Positions 35,987-45,458 are shown, counted from the stretch's first letter. The stretch is 64,000 nucleotides of DNA from Facklamia lactis (GCF_015863205.1 NZ_JACBXQ010000002.1:454203-518202), one strand, 5' to 3'. A program made the numbers and translations. The notes: generated by a model not told the origin, from the sequence alone.

Positions 35987-37285
35987 CTATTCAGAGATAT
36001 AACCCATTTCAATTGCGGCTTTTCTTAATTCGTCACGAAAATCAGGGTGCGCAACAGCGATCAGCGCTTCAACTCGTTCTCGTATAGTTTTATTCTTCAA
36101 CTTAGCTACTCCATATTCAGTGACCACCATATCAATATCATTTTTAGTGGTTGTAACAGGAGCCCCGGCAAATAAAGTTGGAACAATTGTTGAAACCTTC
36201 CCTTTAGCAGCGGTTGAATATAAGGCCATAACTCCTCGACCACCCTTAGAAAGATTAACTGCTTTGGCAAAGTCAGCTTGACCGCCTGTTGAAGAGTAAT
36301 ATTTCTTCTGAACTTTTTCAGCATTGACTTGACCTAATAAGTCAACTTCAACACCTGAATTGATCGATACAAAATTGTTGTTTTCAGCGATATATTTCAA
36401 TCCATTCGACATATTACATGGAATCATGAGAATCTCTTCGTTATAATTCATAAAATCATAAAATTCTTTCGGGCCTACCGCAAACGTAGCTATGGAAGTC
36501 CCTCGGAAATTTTGTTTATTCTGATTTGTTAAAACACCTTTTTCATGCAAAAGTTGCGCTTTAGGCGTAAACATTTCCGAATGAAGACCTAAGCCTTTTT
36601 TATTAACTAAATTGTTCATCACAGCATTCGGCATTGATCCTATCCCGACTTGGATAGTATCACCATCATTGATCATATCTGCGATATAGGCCCCTATTTT
36701 TTCATCTTTTTCGTTCAATTCCGGATCAGCACTCACTGGTATTTGCTCATTATTTTCAATCAAAGCATCTACTTGGCTAATATGAATATGATTTTGAATC
36801 CCATATGTATACGGCATTGTTTCATTCACTTCAATAATTATCTTTTTAGCCCGTTCAATTTGCGGCCCAAAATACGACACTCCTACCCCTAAAGAAAAGT
36901 ACCCATCTTCATCCATTGGTGATACTGTTGCAATCAGAACAGGCTCCTTCTCTCTTTCAATTATAATATTAGGAATTTCAGAGAAAGAATTTGGCACTAA
37001 CTCGGTTAATCCTTCATTGAAGGCTCCTCTATCTGACCCTGATAAGAAAAATGAAATCTGTTCTAATTTCTCTTTTGGTAAATCAATAACAGGATTCATG
37101 GTAAGCATCGTATATAGACGATTGCCATCAAGTCCTTCATATTCTGATAAAGCCTTATGCATGGCTGCTGGTTCTCCAGCGCCTAGCGGATAAATGATTC
37201 CATCACCAGGTTCAATCAATTTAACCGCTTCTTCTGCAGTCGTTAACTTATTCTGATATAATTTTTCAAATTGAGCATGTTCCAT
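35987..37285 (-). CDS. Acetyl-CoA hydrolase/CoA-transferase family (butyryl-CoA:acetate type)
   Basis: 432 residues from ATG 37285 behind AAGGGG. The likely covalent Glu is E237 in LGLHSEMFT, at the same place as in butyryl-CoA:acetate and 4-hydroxybutyrate CoA-transferases (about 238). 'VGIGSMPNAVMNNL' and 'STGGQADFAKA' are family blocks. It would exchange CoA between a short acyl-CoA and acetate, either releasing a fatty acid or activating one. It follows the crotonase gene by 18 bases. Confidence 0.88.
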   Translation of the reverse strand: MEHAQFEKLYQNKLTTAEEAVKLIEPGDGIIYPLGAGEPAAMHKALSEYEGLDGNRLYTMLTMNPVIDLPKEKLEQISFFLSGSDRGAFNEGLTELVPNSFSEIPNIIIEREKEPVLIATVSPMDEDGYFSLGVGVSYFGPQIERAKKIIIEVNETMPYTYGIQNHIHISQVDALIENNEQIPVSADPELNEKDEKIGAYIADMINDGDTIQVGIGSMPNAVMNNLVNKKGLGLHSEMFTPKAQLLHEKGVLTNQNKQNFRGTSIATFAVGPKEFYDFMNYNEEILMIPCNMSNGLKYIAENNNFVSINSGVEVDLLGQVNAEKVQKKYYSSTGGQADFAKAVNLSKGGRGVMALYSTAAKGKVSTIVPTLFAGAPVTTTKNDIDMVVTEYGVAKLKNKTIRERVEALIAVAHPDFRDELRKAAIEMGYISE

Positions 37286-37303
37286 ATCGTGACCCCTTTT
37301 CAA

Positions 37304-38089
37304 TTATTTTTTATTAAATTTTGCTTCCTTTTTATTTAAAAATGCTTGCATACCATCTTTTTGATCCTGAGTATCAAAGAGTAAACCGAAAATATCTTCT
37401 TCAAAAGCAAGAGCATGATCAATTGGCATTTCATATCCTTTATCAATCGCTTTTTTAGCGCCTTCAACAGCTAAAGGAGCATTTTTTAAAATTTGATGAG
37501 CCATCTCATAAACCTCTTCCATTAATTTCTCAGGCTCAGCAAGATGATTAAAAATACCGATTTCATAAGCTTCTTCTGCTTTAATATTTTTCCCTGTATA
37601 AATTAGTTCTTTTGCCTTAGCTAAACCAATCAATCGACTTAAACGCTGTGTCCCTCCAAAACCTGGTATAATACCTAAACCAACTTCTGGTTGTCCTACA
37701 ACAGCATTTTTTGAACCAATCCGAATATCACAGGCACTGGCAATTTCTAATCCCCCCCCTAAGGCGTAACCATTAACTGCTGCTATGACCGGTTGTCTTA
37801 AATTAGCAATTTTTTTGCATACTTTATTCCCTAAATGAGAAAATTCTTTCCCTTCCATCGCCTTTTTATCGGCCATTTCTTTAATATCAGCACCCGCAAC
37901 GAAAGCTTTTTCTCCTGACCCAGTAATGACCAATACTTGAACTTCCTGATTCTCCTGAATGTCATCTAAAATTTGAATCAGCTCAGTCATCAATTCTGTA
38001 TTTAATGCATTAAGAGCTTTCGGACGATTGATTGTCAATGTCCCGATCTGTTCTTCTACATTAAATTGCAAAGTATTATATTGTTTCAT
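37304..38089 (-). CDS. crt: Enoyl-CoA hydratase (crotonase)
   Basis: 261 residues from ATG 38089. Hydrates crotonyl-CoA-type substrates to 3-hydroxyacyl-CoA, or the reverse. Oxyanion-hole segments 'AFVAGADIKEM' and 'GYALGGGLEIASACD' and both catalytic Glu residues (E115 and E135 in GQPEVGLG) are present. Length is normal. It lies between the dehydrogenase and CoA-transferase genes. The symbol follows the usual name in butyrate clusters. Confidence 0.92.
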   Translation of the reverse strand: MKQYNTLQFNVEEQIGTLTINRPKALNALNTELMTELIQILDDIQENQEVQVLVITGSGEKAFVAGADIKEMADKKAMEGKEFSHLGNKVCKKIANLRQPVIAAVNGYALGGGLEIASACDIRIGSKNAVVGQPEVGLGIIPGFGGTQRLSRLIGLAKAKELIYTGKNIKAEEAYEIGIFNHLAEPEKLMEEVYEMAHQILKNAPLAVEGAKKAIDKGYEMPIDHALAFEEDIFGLLFDTQDQKDGMQAFLNKKEAKFNKK

Positions 38090-38108
38090 TCCTCTCACCT
38101 TTCTTTCA

Positions 38109-38960
38109 TTAATCGTATTTGAAGAAACCTTCTCCGGTTTTACGTCCTAATTTCCCAGCTTCCACATACTTTGTAAGCAGTAGGGATGGACGGTATTTTT
38201 GATCTTTGAAACCTTTATAAAGAGTTTCCATAATGGCTAATACTGTATCGAGACCTATCAAATCTGCTAATGACAAAGGCCCCATGGGATGATTAGCTCC
38301 CAACTCCATCGCTTTATCAATTGATTCAGCAGTTACAGTTCCACTCTCAAGAATAAAAATGGCTTCATTAATCATCGGAATTAATAAACGATTCACTACA
38401 AAACCTGGGGTATCATTTGCAATGATCACCGTTTTATCAATAGATTTCCCCAATTCCTCTAAAGCCTCTTTTGTTTCATTTGATGTCTGTAAAGCAAGGT
38501 TAACCTCGATCAAATTCATCACGGGTACTGGATTAAAGAAGTGGAAACCAGCAACTTTATCAGGTCGGTTTGTTGCAGCTGCAATTTTAGTGATCGATAG
38601 TGAAGAAGTATTTGTAGCTAAAATAGTGTGTTCTGGAGCAAATTCATCTAATTGTTTAAAAATATCCAACTTAATAGACTCATTCTCAGTAGCTGCTTCT
38701 ATAACTAAATCAGCGTTTTGAGCATCTGAGTAATTTGTAGAAGGAGAGATTAACGACAAGGTCTTATTCATCACGGATTCTTCCATTTTCCCTTTCTCAA
38801 TCCGACGCTTCATCCCTTTTTCAATCCCACTTATACCTTTCTCTACAAACTCTTCCTTAATATCATTTAAGATAATTTCATATCCTGCCTGAGCAAAAAC
38901 TTGCGCAATTCCTGCTCCCATTTGACCTGCACCAATTATCATAATTTTTTTAATATCCAA
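38109..38960 (-). CDS. hbd: 3-hydroxybutyryl-CoA dehydrogenase
   Basis: 283 residues from a TTG at 38960, nine bases after GAGGAG; this gives the usual length of about 282, while an ATG seven codons earlier overlaps the ribosome site. The NAD-binding loop 'IIGAGQMGAGIAQ' is at the N-terminus, and the catalytic His is H140 in FHFFNPVPVM. It oxidises 3-hydroxyacyl-CoA to 3-ketoacyl-CoA or reduces it. It sits 24 bases after the second dehydrogenase homologue. Confidence 0.92.
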   Translation of the reverse strand: MDIKKIMIIGAGQMGAGIAQVFAQAGYEIILNDIKEEFVEKGISGIEKGMKRRIEKGKMEESVMNKTLSLISPSTNYSDAQNADLVIEAATENESIKLDIFKQLDEFAPEHTILATNTSSLSITKIAAATNRPDKVAGFHFFNPVPVMNLIEVNLALQTSNETKEALEELGKSIDKTVIIANDTPGFVVNRLLIPMINEAIFILESGTVTAESIDKAMELGANHPMGPLSLADLIGLDTVLAIMETLYKGFKDQKYRPSLLLTKYVEAGKLGRKTGEGFFKYD

Positions 38961-38984
38961 TATGATCGACTCCTCTTTCATTTA

Positions 38985-40103
38985 TTACATAAATTCTTCC
39001 GCTATAATTTCTTTTTGTGTTTCTGCTGAACAACCATACAACAAAGTTAAATCTGCATCACATGCAAATCGTTCAAAATTGCTATTTTCCGTCATCATTT
39101 GACCACCAAGCAACTGTATAATACTTTGTGTTGTTTCTACCGCAAGCTCTGAAGCAAAAAGTTTAAGCATAGCAACTTGCGAGGTATCTTGCGAATGTTT
39201 GCATATAATATCTTGAGCTAATACTTGTACTGCTTTAATTTTAGATTGTAACTCGGCCATCCGATGACGAGTTGCCCGATCATCAATTAAACGTTTCCCA
39301 AAACTTCTGAAAATTTGTAACTCTTGTAAACCAAGTTGGAAAGCACTTTGGGAAATACCGATCGCTTGCATTGAAATTGCTAATTTTAAATGATTATAAA
39401 TTTTCTCTATCTCATTATTTCCACCAGGTTTTTCTCCTAATAAAGCTGTTTGAGGGATTTTTACTTTGGTCAATTCTAAGCCACATAAAGGCAAAGAATT
39501 CAAACCAGTTTTTTCTGGAGCTGGCACAACTGACAACCCTTCAGACTGGCGTTCCACAATAAACAGCCCACTTTCAACCGAACCATCTAACATTTGGGCA
39601 TTAGCAGCAACGAAATAGAAATTGGCAATCGCTCCATTAGATATAAATTGTTTTTGCCCATTTAAAATCCAAGAATTTTGTGTCTCTAACGCAACCGTTT
39701 CAATTAATTCTACATCACTTCCTGCAGATTGTTCGGAAAGTGCAAGACCTCCTATTTTGTGACCAGTCATAAGATCCTTAAGAAATTTATTCTGTTGTTC
39801 ATGATTTCCAAATTGGAGTAAAGGATATATAATATATGAGCCTTGCGTTAACACGATACTTGCTAAAGCTGGAAAGCCGGATGCAATAATGCGAATACAT
39901 TCGAAAAAAGTTAAATCATCATTATTATTTTCTTGTTTGAGTAATTCAAAAACTCCTAAATGACAAATCTCTTGAAAAAGGGGATATGGAAATTCACCAG
40001 AGATTTCATACTTTTGATAATTGACAGAGATTACTTCCTCTGTGTAATTTTTAACTTTCATCAGTAACGCTCGCTGATCATCATTTAATAGCTCCCATTT
40101 CAT
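38985..40103 (-). CDS. Acyl-CoA dehydrogenase homologue lacking the usual catalytic Glu
   Basis: 372 residues from ATG 40103; the longer in-frame extension overlaps the thiolase gene and is rejected. The fold is recognisable from 'LALSEQSAGSDVEL' and 'WILNGQKQFISNG', and 'LLGGQMMTENSNFERFACDA' matches the C-terminal part. Where most family members have Y-E-G-T-x-E-I-Q, this one reads YGCSAETQ, so the base is absent there. Isovaleryl- and long-chain enzymes place the Glu elsewhere, so activity is not excluded. It is the second gene of the operon. Confidence 0.8.
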   Translation of the reverse strand: MKWELLNDDQRALLMKVKNYTEEVISVNYQKYEISGEFPYPLFQEICHLGVFELLKQENNNDDLTFFECIRIIASGFPALASIVLTQGSYIIYPLLQFGNHEQQNKFLKDLMTGHKIGGLALSEQSAGSDVELIETVALETQNSWILNGQKQFISNGAIANFYFVAANAQMLDGSVESGLFIVERQSEGLSVVPAPEKTGLNSLPLCGLELTKVKIPQTALLGEKPGGNNEIEKIYNHLKLAISMQAIGISQSAFQLGLQELQIFRSFGKRLIDDRATRHRMAELQSKIKAVQVLAQDIICKHSQDTSQVAMLKLFASELAVETTQSIIQLLGGQMMTENSNFERFACDADLTLLYGCSAETQKEIIAEEFM

Positions 40104-40129
40104 TTCTTGCCAAATCCCTTCGCAATTTC

Positions 40130-41317
40130 TTATGGACGATTTATAATTACGGCATTCCCTTGACCTCCACCGATACATAAAGTCGCTAGACCCTTTTTAG
40201 CATCTGCTTTTATCATTTCATGGATCAATGTCACAATAATTCGAGTTCCACTCGCCCCAATTGGATGACCTAGCGCAATCGCTCCTCCATTAACATTAGT
40301 GATGTCAGGATTAAAACCTAAAGTCTTGCTTACGCTTAAGGCTTGAGCTGCGAATGCCTCATTGGATTCAATTAATTCAAGATCTTCTACCGTTATTCCT
40401 TCAAGTTCTAATACTTTCTTAGTAGCTGCAATTGGACCCGTTCCCATAATTTCTGGATCCACTCCACAACTCGCAAAAGAACCAACCGTCGCTAAAATCT
40501 CTAGCCCTAATTTTTCAGCTTTCTCTTTAGACATTAAAATAATGATTGCTGCAGCATCATTAATAGTTGAAGAATTTCCGGCTGTAACTGTTCCATTTTC
40601 ACGTTTAAATGCTGGTTTTAACTTTTTTAATGCCTCCATCGTTTGTCCAAATCGAACACCTTCATCATGATCTACGATTATTGGATCTCCTTTTCTTTGA
40701 GGTACTGAAATTGGTACGATTTCTTCTTTAAATTTTCCGGCATTTATGGCATTTTCTGCTCGTTGCTGACTTTGAAGAGCATATTCGTCCTGTTCTTCAC
40801 GACTAAGCTCATATTTTTCAGCAATATTTTCAGCAGTAATTCCCATATGGTAATCGCCAAAAGCATCCGTCAATCCGTCTTTCAGCATAGTGTCGATAAT
40901 TTTACCGTCACCCATTCGTCCACCCCAACGATAATTAGGTAAAACATAAGGTGATTGCGTCATATTCTCAGTTCCACCAATCGCTACGACTTCACTATGA
41001 CCAAGCAGTATTGATTGAGCCCCTAACATCAGAGTTCGAACACCTGAACCACACACTTGATTGACAGTATAAGAAGGAACTTCTTTTGGAATACCTGCTT
41101 TCATAGATACTTGGCGTGCAACATTCTGTCCTAATCCAGCACTTAAGACATTTCCAATTATCACTTCATCAATTTCATTTGGATCAAGTTTAATCCCTTC
41201 CATCGATTTTTTTAAGACCTCTGCACCTAAATCAACTGCAGAATAGTTTTTAAATATACCATTATATGCACCAATTGCTGATCTTTGCGCCGAAACAACA
41301 ACGACCTCATTATTCAT
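40130..41317 (-). CDS. thlA: Acetyl-CoA acetyltransferase (thiolase)
   Basis: 395 residues from ATG 41317 behind GGAGGAG. Active-site residues are all present: C89 in QVCGSGV, H351 in ALGHPIGASG and C381 in LCIGGGQG. It condenses two acetyl-CoA to acetoacetyl-CoA or cleaves it. It is the first gene of the seven-gene operon, with a TATAAT promoter and a cre-like site just past the start. The symbol is by analogy to butyrate clusters. Confidence 0.94.
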   Translation of the reverse strand: MNNEVVVVSAQRSAIGAYNGIFKNYSAVDLGAEVLKKSMEGIKLDPNEIDEVIIGNVLSAGLGQNVARQVSMKAGIPKEVPSYTVNQVCGSGVRTLMLGAQSILLGHSEVVAIGGTENMTQSPYVLPNYRWGGRMGDGKIIDTMLKDGLTDAFGDYHMGITAENIAEKYELSREEQDEYALQSQQRAENAINAGKFKEEIVPISVPQRKGDPIIVDHDEGVRFGQTMEALKKLKPAFKRENGTVTAGNSSTINDAAAIIILMSKEKAEKLGLEILATVGSFASCGVDPEIMGTGPIAATKKVLELEGITVEDLELIESNEAFAAQALSVSKTLGFNPDITNVNGGAIALGHPIGASGTRIIVTLIHEMIKADAKKGLATLCIGGGQGNAVIINRP

Positions 41318-41352
41318 TCTATCTCCTCCATCACTCAATATTTATACGGATC

Positions 41353-41398
41353 TGTAACCGTTTGCAGTAATTATATATAGTCTGAGCCTTAATTAACA
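41353..41398 (-). promoter_or_regulatory. Promoter and cre-like site of the acyl-CoA operon
   Basis: On the minus strand TGTTAA (41393-41398) and TATAAT (41370-41375) are 17 bases apart. TGTAACCGTTTGCA at 41353-41366 (plus strand) matches the CcpA consensus at 13 of 14 positions and covers the start of the message, a repressing position. Confidence 0.6.
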
Positions 41399-41489
41399 GT
41401 GAAATTAACTAATTTTATCTATGAGTAATTTATTCAAACTATAATTTTAGCTTATACACTTTTAGTAACGCGTCTTTTAAAAGCAAAAA

Positions 41490-41512
41490 AGCATTGGATT
41501 AAGCCCAATGCT
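41490..41512 (-). terminator. Terminator after the LysR gene at 41533
   Basis: GCATTGG and CCAATGC arms with flanking A and T tracts; on the minus strand it is followed by six Ts. It isolates the acyl-CoA operon promoter from the upstream LysR gene. Confidence 0.88.
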
Positions 41513-41532
41513 TTTATAAAAATGATAGTTTA

Positions 41533-42432
41533 TTAATTGAGTGGTCGGTAAAAAGTCTTGATAATATCTTGATAAATATAATTTTCAAAATGTTTATACT
41601 TATCTTTTACAGGTCGACAAATCGAAAAATTAAACGGTATATAATCTTTAAAATGTCTCACGCAATGCTCCTTAGTTAAATATTGTTCAATCGGACGAGG
41701 TAAAATAGAAACAATATCTGTTTCATACGAAGCTCCAATCAGATATCCCCATGAATCGGATGTAAATACAATCTGGGTCTCCAATTGATTTAATTTTAAT
41801 TTATCCGTAATCAATTGATTCGTCATATATTTCTTGTGAAAAGTGGCCAAAGGAAATTTATTTAAATCCTTCCAATACAATATCTCTTTTTGACTTAACG
41901 GATGATCCTTACGAATAAAAGCAACAATTTCATCTATCTCAATAATATGCTGCTCATAAGTATCTTCCTCTAAATTCGTCGGTTCGATAAGAATGGCAAT
42001 ATCAATCTCATTAGTCATCAATTTCTTGCGTAATTCATGACTGCCTGCCTCAATAATACTCAGATGAGCATCTGGATGTTTGATTTGAATTTTGGGAAAA
42101 TAATCTGCAAAGTAAGTTTCTAAAATCATTGAGGGCAGGCCAATCCGAGTCGCTCCTTTTTGCTTTTCCGATTCAATTCTGATCACATCTCCCATTTCTT
42201 CATAAAGCTCTAAAATTTTTATGGCATAGTCATAAATATTCTTACCGGCTTCCGTCATATTCTGCAAACGACCATTCTTACGATTAAAAAGCTCTACCTC
42301 ATTATCCTTCTCAAATGTTGAAATAAATTGACTCAAAGCCGGCTGACTAATATGTATATTTTTGGCTGCTAAAGAAAGGTTATAGTCACTTTCAACTATT
42401 TTTATCAAGTAATATAACTGTGATATTTCCAA
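41533..42432 (-). CDS. LysR-type transcriptional regulator
   Basis: 299 residues from a TTG six bases after GGGAG. The winged helix 'YNLSLAAKNIHISQPALSQFI' and two-lobed effector domain are clear. It lies directly upstream of the acyl-CoA operon on the same strand, separated by a terminator, and is a candidate regulator of that operon or of the aminotransferase/DUF819 genes on its other side. The ligand is unknown. Confidence 0.88.
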   Translation of the reverse strand: MEISQLYYLIKIVESDYNLSLAAKNIHISQPALSQFISTFEKDNEVELFNRKNGRLQNMTEAGKNIYDYAIKILELYEEMGDVIRIESEKQKGATRIGLPSMILETYFADYFPKIQIKHPDAHLSIIEAGSHELRKKLMTNEIDIAILIEPTNLEEDTYEQHIIEIDEIVAFIRKDHPLSQKEILYWKDLNKFPLATFHKKYMTNQLITDKLKLNQLETQIVFTSDSWGYLIGASYETDIVSILPRPIEQYLTKEHCVRHFKDYIPFNFSICRPVKDKYKHFENYIYQDIIKTFYRPLN

Positions 42433-42757
42433 ATCATTCTCCCTTTCCTTTATTTGATATCATAATTATATCAAAATTGCATATCTATTAAAATATTAAA
42501 ACCAAATGTATATTTACTCATCACTTAATAAGATTAGTTTAATATAAAAAAATTAAATGTCTTTTTAACTTCGACATGTTATTATTTAAACCCTTCTATT
42601 TAAACCTTTCATTCAATTTTGACTATTTATTTAACTTCAAACCCAAAATTAGAGACTCCTCTCTTCCTTTCCTTCATCTCCAAGAAATGCTTCATTTATT
42701 TTGTCTCCACTATCGAAAACTTAAGCAAACTATTAATCACATTGAAAAAAGAAAAAG
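42433..42757. other. AT-rich spacer upstream of LysR gene
   Basis: No credible gene. It holds the upstream region of the LysR gene and ends at the aminotransferase terminator. An open frame on the plus strand at 42576-42779 has no ribosome site and runs into that terminator. Confidence 0.5.
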
Positions 42758-42780
42758 CCTAGCACTCATACGATGCTAGG
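42758..42780 (-). terminator. Terminator after aminotransferase gene
   Basis: CCTAGCA and TGCTAGG arms around a nine-base loop, followed on the minus strand by CTTTTTC and further Ts. Confidence 0.88.
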
Positions 42781-42789
42781 TAATATTAT

Positions 42790-43977
42790 TTATCCTGGGT
42801 ATTTTTGTAAAGCTAATTTTAAGATCGCAATTGCCTTTATTAATAATTGGTCTTCCACACAATAAGATAATCGACACTCATTCTTACCTAACTCTTCCGT
42901 CGTATAGAATGATTCCGCCGGAGTTAATAGAACCGTATAACCTTCTATCTGGATATTTTCAATCATCCAAATAATAAAGTCCTGCGCATCTTCTACAGGT
43001 AAGCCAATCATCGTATAAAAAGCTCCCTCAGGCTGACTATAAACGATACCGGGAATTTTCTCTAATTCAGCATGTAACACATTCCGACGTTCTTTATAGA
43101 TACGGCGATTCTCATAAACATACTCATCATCTACCCGATCCATCTCTCCTGCTCCAATTTGATCAAGTGTAGATACTGACAATCGAGCTTGTGCCAATTT
43201 TAAGATATGATGCATAAAATCTTTATTTTTACTCGTAACAGATCCTATTCTTGCTCCACATGCCGAATACTTTTTAGAAATTGAATCAATTAAGATGACA
43301 TTCTTCTCAATTTCTGAATAATTAGCGAACGATATAAATTCACGATCAGTAAAGTTAAATTCACGATATACTTCATCTGCAATAATAAACAAATTCTTCT
43401 CCTTGGCAACTTCTACCAGATTATCAAGTTCCTCTTTTGTATACACACGGCCTGTTGGATTACCAGGATTTGAGATTAGAATGGCCTTGGTCTTTGTTGT
43501 TATTTTTTCTAATAATTTTTCTTTACTAGGCAGTCGAAAGCCCTCCTCAATCTTAGTAGTGATCGACTCTAAGCGAACATCTGCTATCTGAGCAAAAGTC
43601 TTATAGTTAGGATAGAAAGGTTCAAAAGTTAATACCTCATCCCCGCTATCGCATATTGCTAACAAGGAAAAAATCAATCCTTCACTCGCACCATTCGTTA
43701 TCAAAATCTCATCAAGATCATAATCTAATCCATAATTGTGTAAATAGAGTTGAACGGTTTCTAAAGTTCGTTTAAGTCCCTGTGAAGGGGCATACTCTAG
43801 TACACTTACACTATAATCATTAATAGCTTGTAGAAAATTAGGTGGTGTTGGAATATCCGGTTGACCGATATTTAAATGAATAACCTGTAACCCTTTATCT
43901 TTCGCTTTTTGTGCCAGAGGGGCTAACCGTCTAATGGGGGATTGTTCCATTTGCTCTATTCGATTTGAAAACTTCAT
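42790..43977 (-). CDS. PLP-dependent aminotransferase, class I/II
   Basis: 395 residues, ATG behind GGAG. Fold type I residues are present: N170 in SNPGNPTG, D201 and Y204 in ADEVYREF, and the PLP Lys at 235 in DSISKKYSACGARIG. It belongs to the aspartate/aromatic aminotransferase group, but the amino donor cannot be read from sequence. It is downstream of the DUF819 transporter on the same strand with about 250 bases between, so the two may or may not be linked in function. Confidence 0.9.
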   Translation of the reverse strand: MKFSNRIEQMEQSPIRRLAPLAQKAKDKGLQVIHLNIGQPDIPTPPNFLQAINDYSVSVLEYAPSQGLKRTLETVQLYLHNYGLDYDLDEILITNGASEGLIFSLLAICDSGDEVLTFEPFYPNYKTFAQIADVRLESITTKIEEGFRLPSKEKLLEKITTKTKAILISNPGNPTGRVYTKEELDNLVEVAKEKNLFIIADEVYREFNFTDREFISFANYSEIEKNVILIDSISKKYSACGARIGSVTSKNKDFMHHILKLAQARLSVSTLDQIGAGEMDRVDDEYVYENRRIYKERRNVLHAELEKIPGIVYSQPEGAFYTMIGLPVEDAQDFIIWMIENIQIEGYTVLLTPAESFYTTEELGKNECRLSYCVEDQLLIKAIAILKLALQKYPG

Positions 43978-44165
43978 ACTTTAATCTCCTTTAATAATAT
44001 AACCTTCATCTTACTAAATTTTAATAAAAATAGACATAAGGAAAGTTTGAAATTTTTATGCTTCTTTAATAAAAGTTAATCCTTTATACTTACTGTCCAT
44101 CAATTAATTGAAAATAGTTTTGAGACTTCCTCAATCATAAATGATTTAACCTCAACACAAAAAAA

Positions 44166-44188
44166 CAGGAACCCATTTCGGATCCCTG
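44166..44188 (-). terminator. Terminator after DUF819 gene
   Basis: On the minus strand CAGGGATCC and GGGTTCCTG pair around GAAAT and are followed by seven Ts. Confidence 0.85.
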
Positions 44189-44230
44189 CCTGCATATGTC
44201 TTTAAGATTTAATTCTTCACAGAAATTTTT

Positions 44231-45394
44231 CTATGCTCCGATAATTGCCTTAATGATGTAAGCAACCGTCACTCCCACATAATTTCCAGCTGCTCCTGCA
44301 ATAACGCCCATAATTAAGCCGACATTAATTAATGATTTCCAGTTAGCTCCCGCTGCTGTAAGCGAAGCCGTCGGGCCATCGACAATACAACCTACGATTG
44401 ATAAAATCATATACTCATATTCTACTTTTAATAAACGACAAATCACTAAGTGTAGTAGCAGACAACCAATTAACATTAAGAATACATATAATGTCATCAC
44501 AAAAGCTGAACCGATAAATTGACGGATATCCACTGCGAAACCAATCGTTGCTAAAAAGGTTAATGAAAGGAATAATCCTAAATCTAAATTCCCTCTTAAT
44601 TTCTGAACAGGTTTAATTTGAGCAATCATAATCGATACAGTCGTTAATAAGATTAAGCGCACTGCCTTCCAAATGGCTTCAGGAGCGTACGCTTCTGATA
44701 AAGTAGTTGTTATATAGGTTACCCCAAAACCAATGGTTAATAACCAAGCAATATCTCGAATCGACCATTTTTTATCAGACATCAGAGGTTCCTTATCTCC
44801 TGTTTCTAATTCATTCGTTGACAATTGATAAGGCCAGAACTTATTCCATTTCTCAGAAGCTTTTAAAATTGCGGGTGCAGCAAACATAAAAATCATCAAT
44901 GGTGTAGAGACCACATAGTCCGCAGCATTCGCTGCTGCAATAGTCGCACGAGTCGCATCCAACCCTGTCGCTATTGCGGTCAAGTTCGGTGTCCCTCCAG
45001 TATACGTCCCAACAAACATCCCGGCAACTTTCCATCCCTCATCCATTCTAGGTGCAAAGAAAATCCCTAGTAAGGTTGCCACTAACATTACTGAAAAGAT
45101 TCCTGAAGCTAAGGCGATAAATGGCTTTTTAGTCAACTTCTTCAACTCTGCCAAATTCATACTTAACATACAAATAGATATTGAAACCGGAACACAAATC
45201 GATGCTAATGTTCCATATACATCATGAGAAATTGGCACAACACCCGTATTTGATAAAATAATTCCTAAAACAACAACTGTTAAAACGGGTCCTAATGACT
45301 TGAAAATCTTGTACTTTTGTAACCATAGCGACAATGAGACCATAAACAGAATCACAAACAATAAACCATCAACTCTTGTTATAAGAGCTTCCAT
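44231..45394 (-). CDS. DUF819 (YjcL-like) membrane protein, probable transporter
   Basis: 387 residues with about ten membrane helices. 'FVGTYTGGTPNLTAIATGLDA' and 'GPTASLTAAGANWKSLINVG' are repeated-half signatures of the family. It is probably a secondary transporter; the substrate is unknown. ATG behind AGGAGG. It has its own promoter with an overlapping cre-like site and its own terminator. Confidence 0.85.
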   Translation of the reverse strand: MEALITRVDGLLFVILFMVSLSLWLQKYKIFKSLGPVLTVVVLGIILSNTGVVPISHDVYGTLASICVPVSISICMLSMNLAELKKLTKKPFIALASGIFSVMLVATLLGIFFAPRMDEGWKVAGMFVGTYTGGTPNLTAIATGLDATRATIAAANAADYVVSTPLMIFMFAAPAILKASEKWNKFWPYQLSTNELETGDKEPLMSDKKWSIRDIAWLLTIGFGVTYITTTLSEAYAPEAIWKAVRLILLTTVSIMIAQIKPVQKLRGNLDLGLFLSLTFLATIGFAVDIRQFIGSAFVMTLYVFLMLIGCLLLHLVICRLLKVEYEYMILSIVGCIVDGPTASLTAAGANWKSLINVGLIMGVIAGAAGNYVGVTVAYIIKAIIGA

Positions 45395-45429
45395 AAATTT
45401 TCCTCCTATAAATATAAATTATGCTTTCA

Positions 45430-45458
45430 AGTATAGATAATAATGAAAACTGTTACAA
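45430..45458 (-). promoter_or_regulatory. DUF819 promoter with cre-like site on the -35
   Basis: On the minus strand TTGTAA (45453-45458) and TATACT (45430-45435) are 17 bases apart, and TGAAAACTGTTACA at 45444-45457 (plus) matches the CcpA consensus at 13 of 14 positions. Both hexamers, the spacing and the cre position are the same as at the YfcC promoter. Confidence 0.65.

Noticed and set aside
29840..41420. Shared AACAGTGA-N2-TTAACTAATTT sequence near 29846 and 41396
   Set aside because: Two mismatches in 21 AT-rich bases over 64 kb can arise by chance, and there is no further similarity around it.
42576..42779. 67-codon plus-strand frame
   Set aside because: No ribosome site, low-complexity AT-rich, and it runs through the aminotransferase terminator.
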